Origin: Yarrowia lipolytica
Taxonomy: Eukaryota > Ascomycota > Dipodascomycetes > Dipodascales
Length of the DNA stretch: 64,000 nt
Assembly (NCBI RefSeq): GCF_001761485.1
Contig: NC_090773.1
Location: 2,914,001-2,978,000, forward strand
Direction: 5' to 3'
Position 1 is the stretch's first letter. Each line of letters opens with the position of its first letter. Below the pieces are notes generated by a model, which searched no databases, was not told where the DNA came from, and saw only the letters and a program-made list of their open reading frames with translations. The position numbers were made by a program, and so were the translations under genes. Shown here piece by piece: positions 61,383-64,000 of the stretch.

Positions 61383-62801
61383 CTAACCCTCAAATAAATC
61401 ATCCTGCTTAATCGCATCCTTCTCTCTCTGCGTGTTGATTTCTGCCCAGGTCCAATCCAGCTCGAGATCACTGTCACCATTGTTATACACAAACTTCTTA
61501 CCCGGCTTGTTCTTAGCAAACAACCAAGCAGCCTTGGCATAGTAATCCTTGGGCACAGAGTCGGCTAAATCAGGTCGATGTTCATGAACAAACTTATCTG
61601 CAAACATGAGAGCTCGGATAGCCTTGACGTAGTGCTCGTCGAACCGATCTTCAGAGCCCAGAGCGAGTTCCACAGCCTTGGGGTATGCGTCTGCAAGGAC
61701 AGGGGTGTCAGCGTCAATAATTCGCTTGGGGTCAATGGTGGGTCTCAGATGGTACATGTAGAGAACAATGAAGTTGACCCAGACGAAATAACCGAGAGTC
61801 TGGGCAGCGTTGGGGTCCTTGAACACCTCTGGGAAGTGCTTGGAAGCGACGATCTCACACAGTGCTTGCGATCCTGTGAGTCCATGTAGAAAGAAGAAGG
61901 AATATCGGGGCTTGTCGTCCTTATGAGAAGCGCCAAAGTACGCCACGGAATCGTGTACAAGAGTAGCGGCTAGCTTAAGAGGATCATCTGGAAGAGCCAG
62001 CATATCGGCATACTTGATGACAGTATCGAGCTGCTTGTTGACAGGGTCCATGACAAGATCGAATTCGACACCATCCAGCGACTTATCCTGCTGCAGCAGC
62101 TTCAGAACCTCCATAGGATTGGAGTACTGCACAGCGGGTGGATCTCTTTTCTCCATGAGCTTCCTGGCACTCTTTCTGAAATCCATACAGGCTAGGGTCA
62201 TGGCTTCAACGGCCACAGGAGCAGCATCGAGCTCAAACGCATACGACAGGTGGATCAGAGGATGCAGCAGTCCAAACGCCAACCCCGGAAACAGGGCTCC
62301 CGAGTTGGGCACGCCTTCTGTGTGGCTGTAAACCTCATTTGCCACGGCCTTCCAGTCGTAAGAGGCCACGTCAGTCACTTCTTCCTGGAACAGATCAAAG
62401 AATCCTCGCTCGTAGCGCACGTCTCCCAGATGTTTCACATAGGTGGTCATGTCCAGCTCCTCCGGACTGTCTTCCTTCCACTCCACCAAGTCCTTGATGT
62501 CCTCCTCGTAAATGGCCGTCAGTTGCTGTGGAGACGCTCCCAGGTAGTACGCCGCTCCAAGAATGTGTGCCAGGTGGTTGTGGAACTTGCGGTCGTTGAA
62601 CTTGACCTGGTAGTTGCTATGGTTGGCTCGCAGCAGTTGGTGGGCTTTCTCAAGAGACTGGGCCGTGGGTTTGGGACATCCTGGGGGAGCCTCGTATCCT
62701 AGACCGTCAAAGGCGGTTTTCGCTGTAGTAGATAGTAAATTGCCCATTTGTAATTTGGTGATAGCTGAAGAAATGTGTACTGGTCGCTTTAGTGTGAACA
62801 T
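61383..62801 (-). CDS. Questin-oxidase-like (AflY family) protein
   Basis: The predicted protein has 472 aa with a true ATG (MFTLKRPVHISS). The conserved start of the questin oxidase family is clear: a short lead, then NHLAHILGAAYYLGAS (about residues 75-90) and GLLHPLIHLSYAFEL (about 182-196). FFFLHGLTGSQAL (about 299-311) follows. In filamentous fungi, family members cleave anthraquinones such as questin or act in aflatoxin synthesis (AflY). Here no polyketide genes are nearby, so a different, general oxidative role is likely. A mitochondrial presequence is possible from the basic, Ser-rich first 15 residues, with a second ATG at residue 19 (MGNLL). Confidence 0.85.
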   Translation of the reverse strand: MFTLKRPVHISSAITKLQMGNLLSTTAKTAFDGLGYEAPPGCPKPTAQSLEKAHQLLRANHSNYQVKFNDRKFHNHLAHILGAAYYLGASPQQLTAIYEEDIKDLVEWKEDSPEELDMTTYVKHLGDVRYERGFFDLFQEEVTDVASYDWKAVANEVYSHTEGVPNSGALFPGLAFGLLHPLIHLSYAFELDAAPVAVEAMTLACMDFRKSARKLMEKRDPPAVQYSNPMEVLKLLQQDKSLDGVEFDLVMDPVNKQLDTVIKYADMLALPDDPLKLAATLVHDSVAYFGASHKDDKPRYSFFFLHGLTGSQALCEIVASKHFPEVFKDPNAAQTLGYFVWVNFIVLYMYHLRPTIDPKRIIDADTPVLADAYPKAVELALGSEDRFDEHYVKAIRALMFADKFVHEHRPDLADSVPKDYYAKAAWLFAKNKPGKKFVYNNGDSDLELDWTWAEINTQREKDAIKQDDLFEG

Positions 62802-64000
62802 GACGAGTCTATAGTATCAGGTAATGTAGGTTTATGCAGGCGTGCCCCAACACTCAACGGAGATATACGGGAGCGATAGAATGCGGGTCCTGAGAGAGAA
62901 AATACGGCCCCGATTAAGGTTTGGAGACCAAGAGCAATGCAGCAAGTCCAGACGGTTTGATCAAAGACGCTTGCAACTCGCTAGCATGTTTTTTCGGCGA
63001 GATAGAGACAGATCTGATAAAGTTCCACGACCTTGAAAACGGTGTTTAAAACCACATGAGACGTTTCATTGCTTCCTTTTATGGTGAAAATTAGGTAATA
63101 CAGCGTCTTTCGTCACAATTGTAGCATCACAATCCAGATACCTCTCTTCGTCATCGAGATACCGATACCGCCTTTTTCTTAGAGTTGTGGGGTATGTACG
63201 AGTATATGGGAGGGAGCAACTTGAAGATAACCCCAGGAGCTACTGAGATGAGTATTTAGACATGTAAAGGCAACTATCCGAATGCAATTACATGGACGAG
63301 TCGATTGCTACTATTTTCTTACTTCTACACCATGTAAATATCACACTTTCTGTTCCGCCTCGCCACTCGATAAAGTTCATCATAAGCCGCAGCTTACTCC
63401 AGAGCAATCTCATACGCTGCTGATGAGGCGGCTGAAAATTGCAAGGGGAGACATGTGTGTTTGAGGGGGATCGAACTCAGGAGAATTGGGGGTCAATAAT
63501 ATTGAGGATGCCTCGAACACGATAATGTTCATGACGAAGAAATCACTCCATCATGCGGCTTCACCGTTAGATAGAATCCGTGCTTGTTACCTTTGACGGG
63601 GAATTCGAGAGCTCGCCCTACCAGCAGATTGTAGACTTGCTGGGAGAGCCCAGAACATCGTGGTTGGCGTAGATGGTAAAGCGAAGAGCAGGATCGTGAT
63701 CATCAATATGATTGTGTGCAGGTAATCCGTGATGACGGTGGCCTTGATGCTTCGAAACAGAGTGTACTATGACTCCAAGGGGAAGAATACAGGCAGTTAT
63801 GACGTTCATGCTGTGAGATCTTTAACAGTCACCGGGATGCTGGCGACAACTTCCAGGTAAGTATGAACTCCTGGAGCTCGTCGTGGGTGCTCAATAACCA
63901 GAGTGGCTAATAAAATTATGTACTGTACTGTACAGTACATGCCTGAACGGTCGCGCCAGTAGCGTACCAAAGAGGCCCCGAAACTCCAATGACGGGATGG
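62802..64000. other. Intergenic region at the window end
   Basis: This holds the promoter of the questin-oxidase-like gene, a GTACTGTACTGTACAGTACA motif at 63921-63940, and one doubtful minus-strand ORF. The neighbouring gene lies beyond the window. Confidence 0.5.
63618..63809 (-). CDS. Hypothetical small secreted-like protein, doubtful
   Basis: A 63-codon ORF with a true ATG. The first 19 residues (MNVITACILPLGVIVHSVS) resemble a signal peptide, followed by a His-rich part and gene-like codons near the end (ALRFTIYANHDVLG). It may be a small gene, an exon, or a relic. No family is recognised. Confidence 0.25.
   Translation of the reverse strand: MNVITACILPLGVIVHSVSKHQGHRHHGLPAHNHIDDHDPALRFTIYANHDVLGSPSKSTICW

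Overview
The window looks like a chromosome-arm segment from the yeast Yarrowia lipolytica or a very close relative. Four features support this. Introns start with GTGAGT and end with CTAAC placed right against the 3' AG (7471-7564; 9652-10666, minus strand; 13526-13569). CTG is read as leucine at conserved positions, for example in ARB1. Intergenic DNA is long and AT-rich, while the genes prefer C- and G-ending codons. The palindrome TCACGTGA is unusually frequent throughout. No transposon, LTR, virus-like element, CRISPR array, rRNA or prokaryotic feature was recognised.

Layout. 1-3479 holds no confident gene. 3480-6197 (-) is a WHIM/PHD chromatin protein. 7117-7202 is an intron-containing tRNA-Pro(AGG). 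7432-7735 is a spliced 69-aa DAD2-like protein. 8274-10851 (-) is a spliced DUF2433-type phosphoesterase-like protein with an RRM-like tail. Next on the plus strand come KIN1 (13895-16846), ARB1 (19424-21238), a 1232-aa fungal protein of unknown function (23104-26802) and ARG8 (27902-29137). MSO1-like (31025-31645, -), LYS9 (34088-35431, +), a DHA2-type MFS transporter (36214-38280, -) and BUR1 (40877-42997, +) follow.

The most unusual part is 43.5-46.5 kb. It holds a 30-aa ORF that is a complete UBZ4-spaced C2HC zinc finger, and three tandem, related genes of 54-58 codons ending in a W-[KR]-G motif. Each of the four has a TATA box 52-87 bp upstream. Next come a yapsin-like aspartic protease (47238-48605, -), TEL2 (50148-52799, -) and RTT10/WDR6 (53201-55873, -). 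A broken SWA2/auxilin-like fragment (about 56188-56631, +), a Zn2Cys6 transcription factor (58812-60437, +) and a questin-oxidase-like protein (61383-62801, -) complete the list.

These are mostly ordinary dispersed housekeeping genes, not a pathway cluster. Only loose functional links appear. ARG8 and LYS9 are both amino-acid biosynthesis genes with a perfect Gcn4-type TGACTCA upstream. KIN1 and the MSO1-like protein both act in polarised exocytosis. ARB1 has a cluster of TTAGGG-type motifs of the kind linked to ribosome-related promoters in non-Saccharomyces yeasts.
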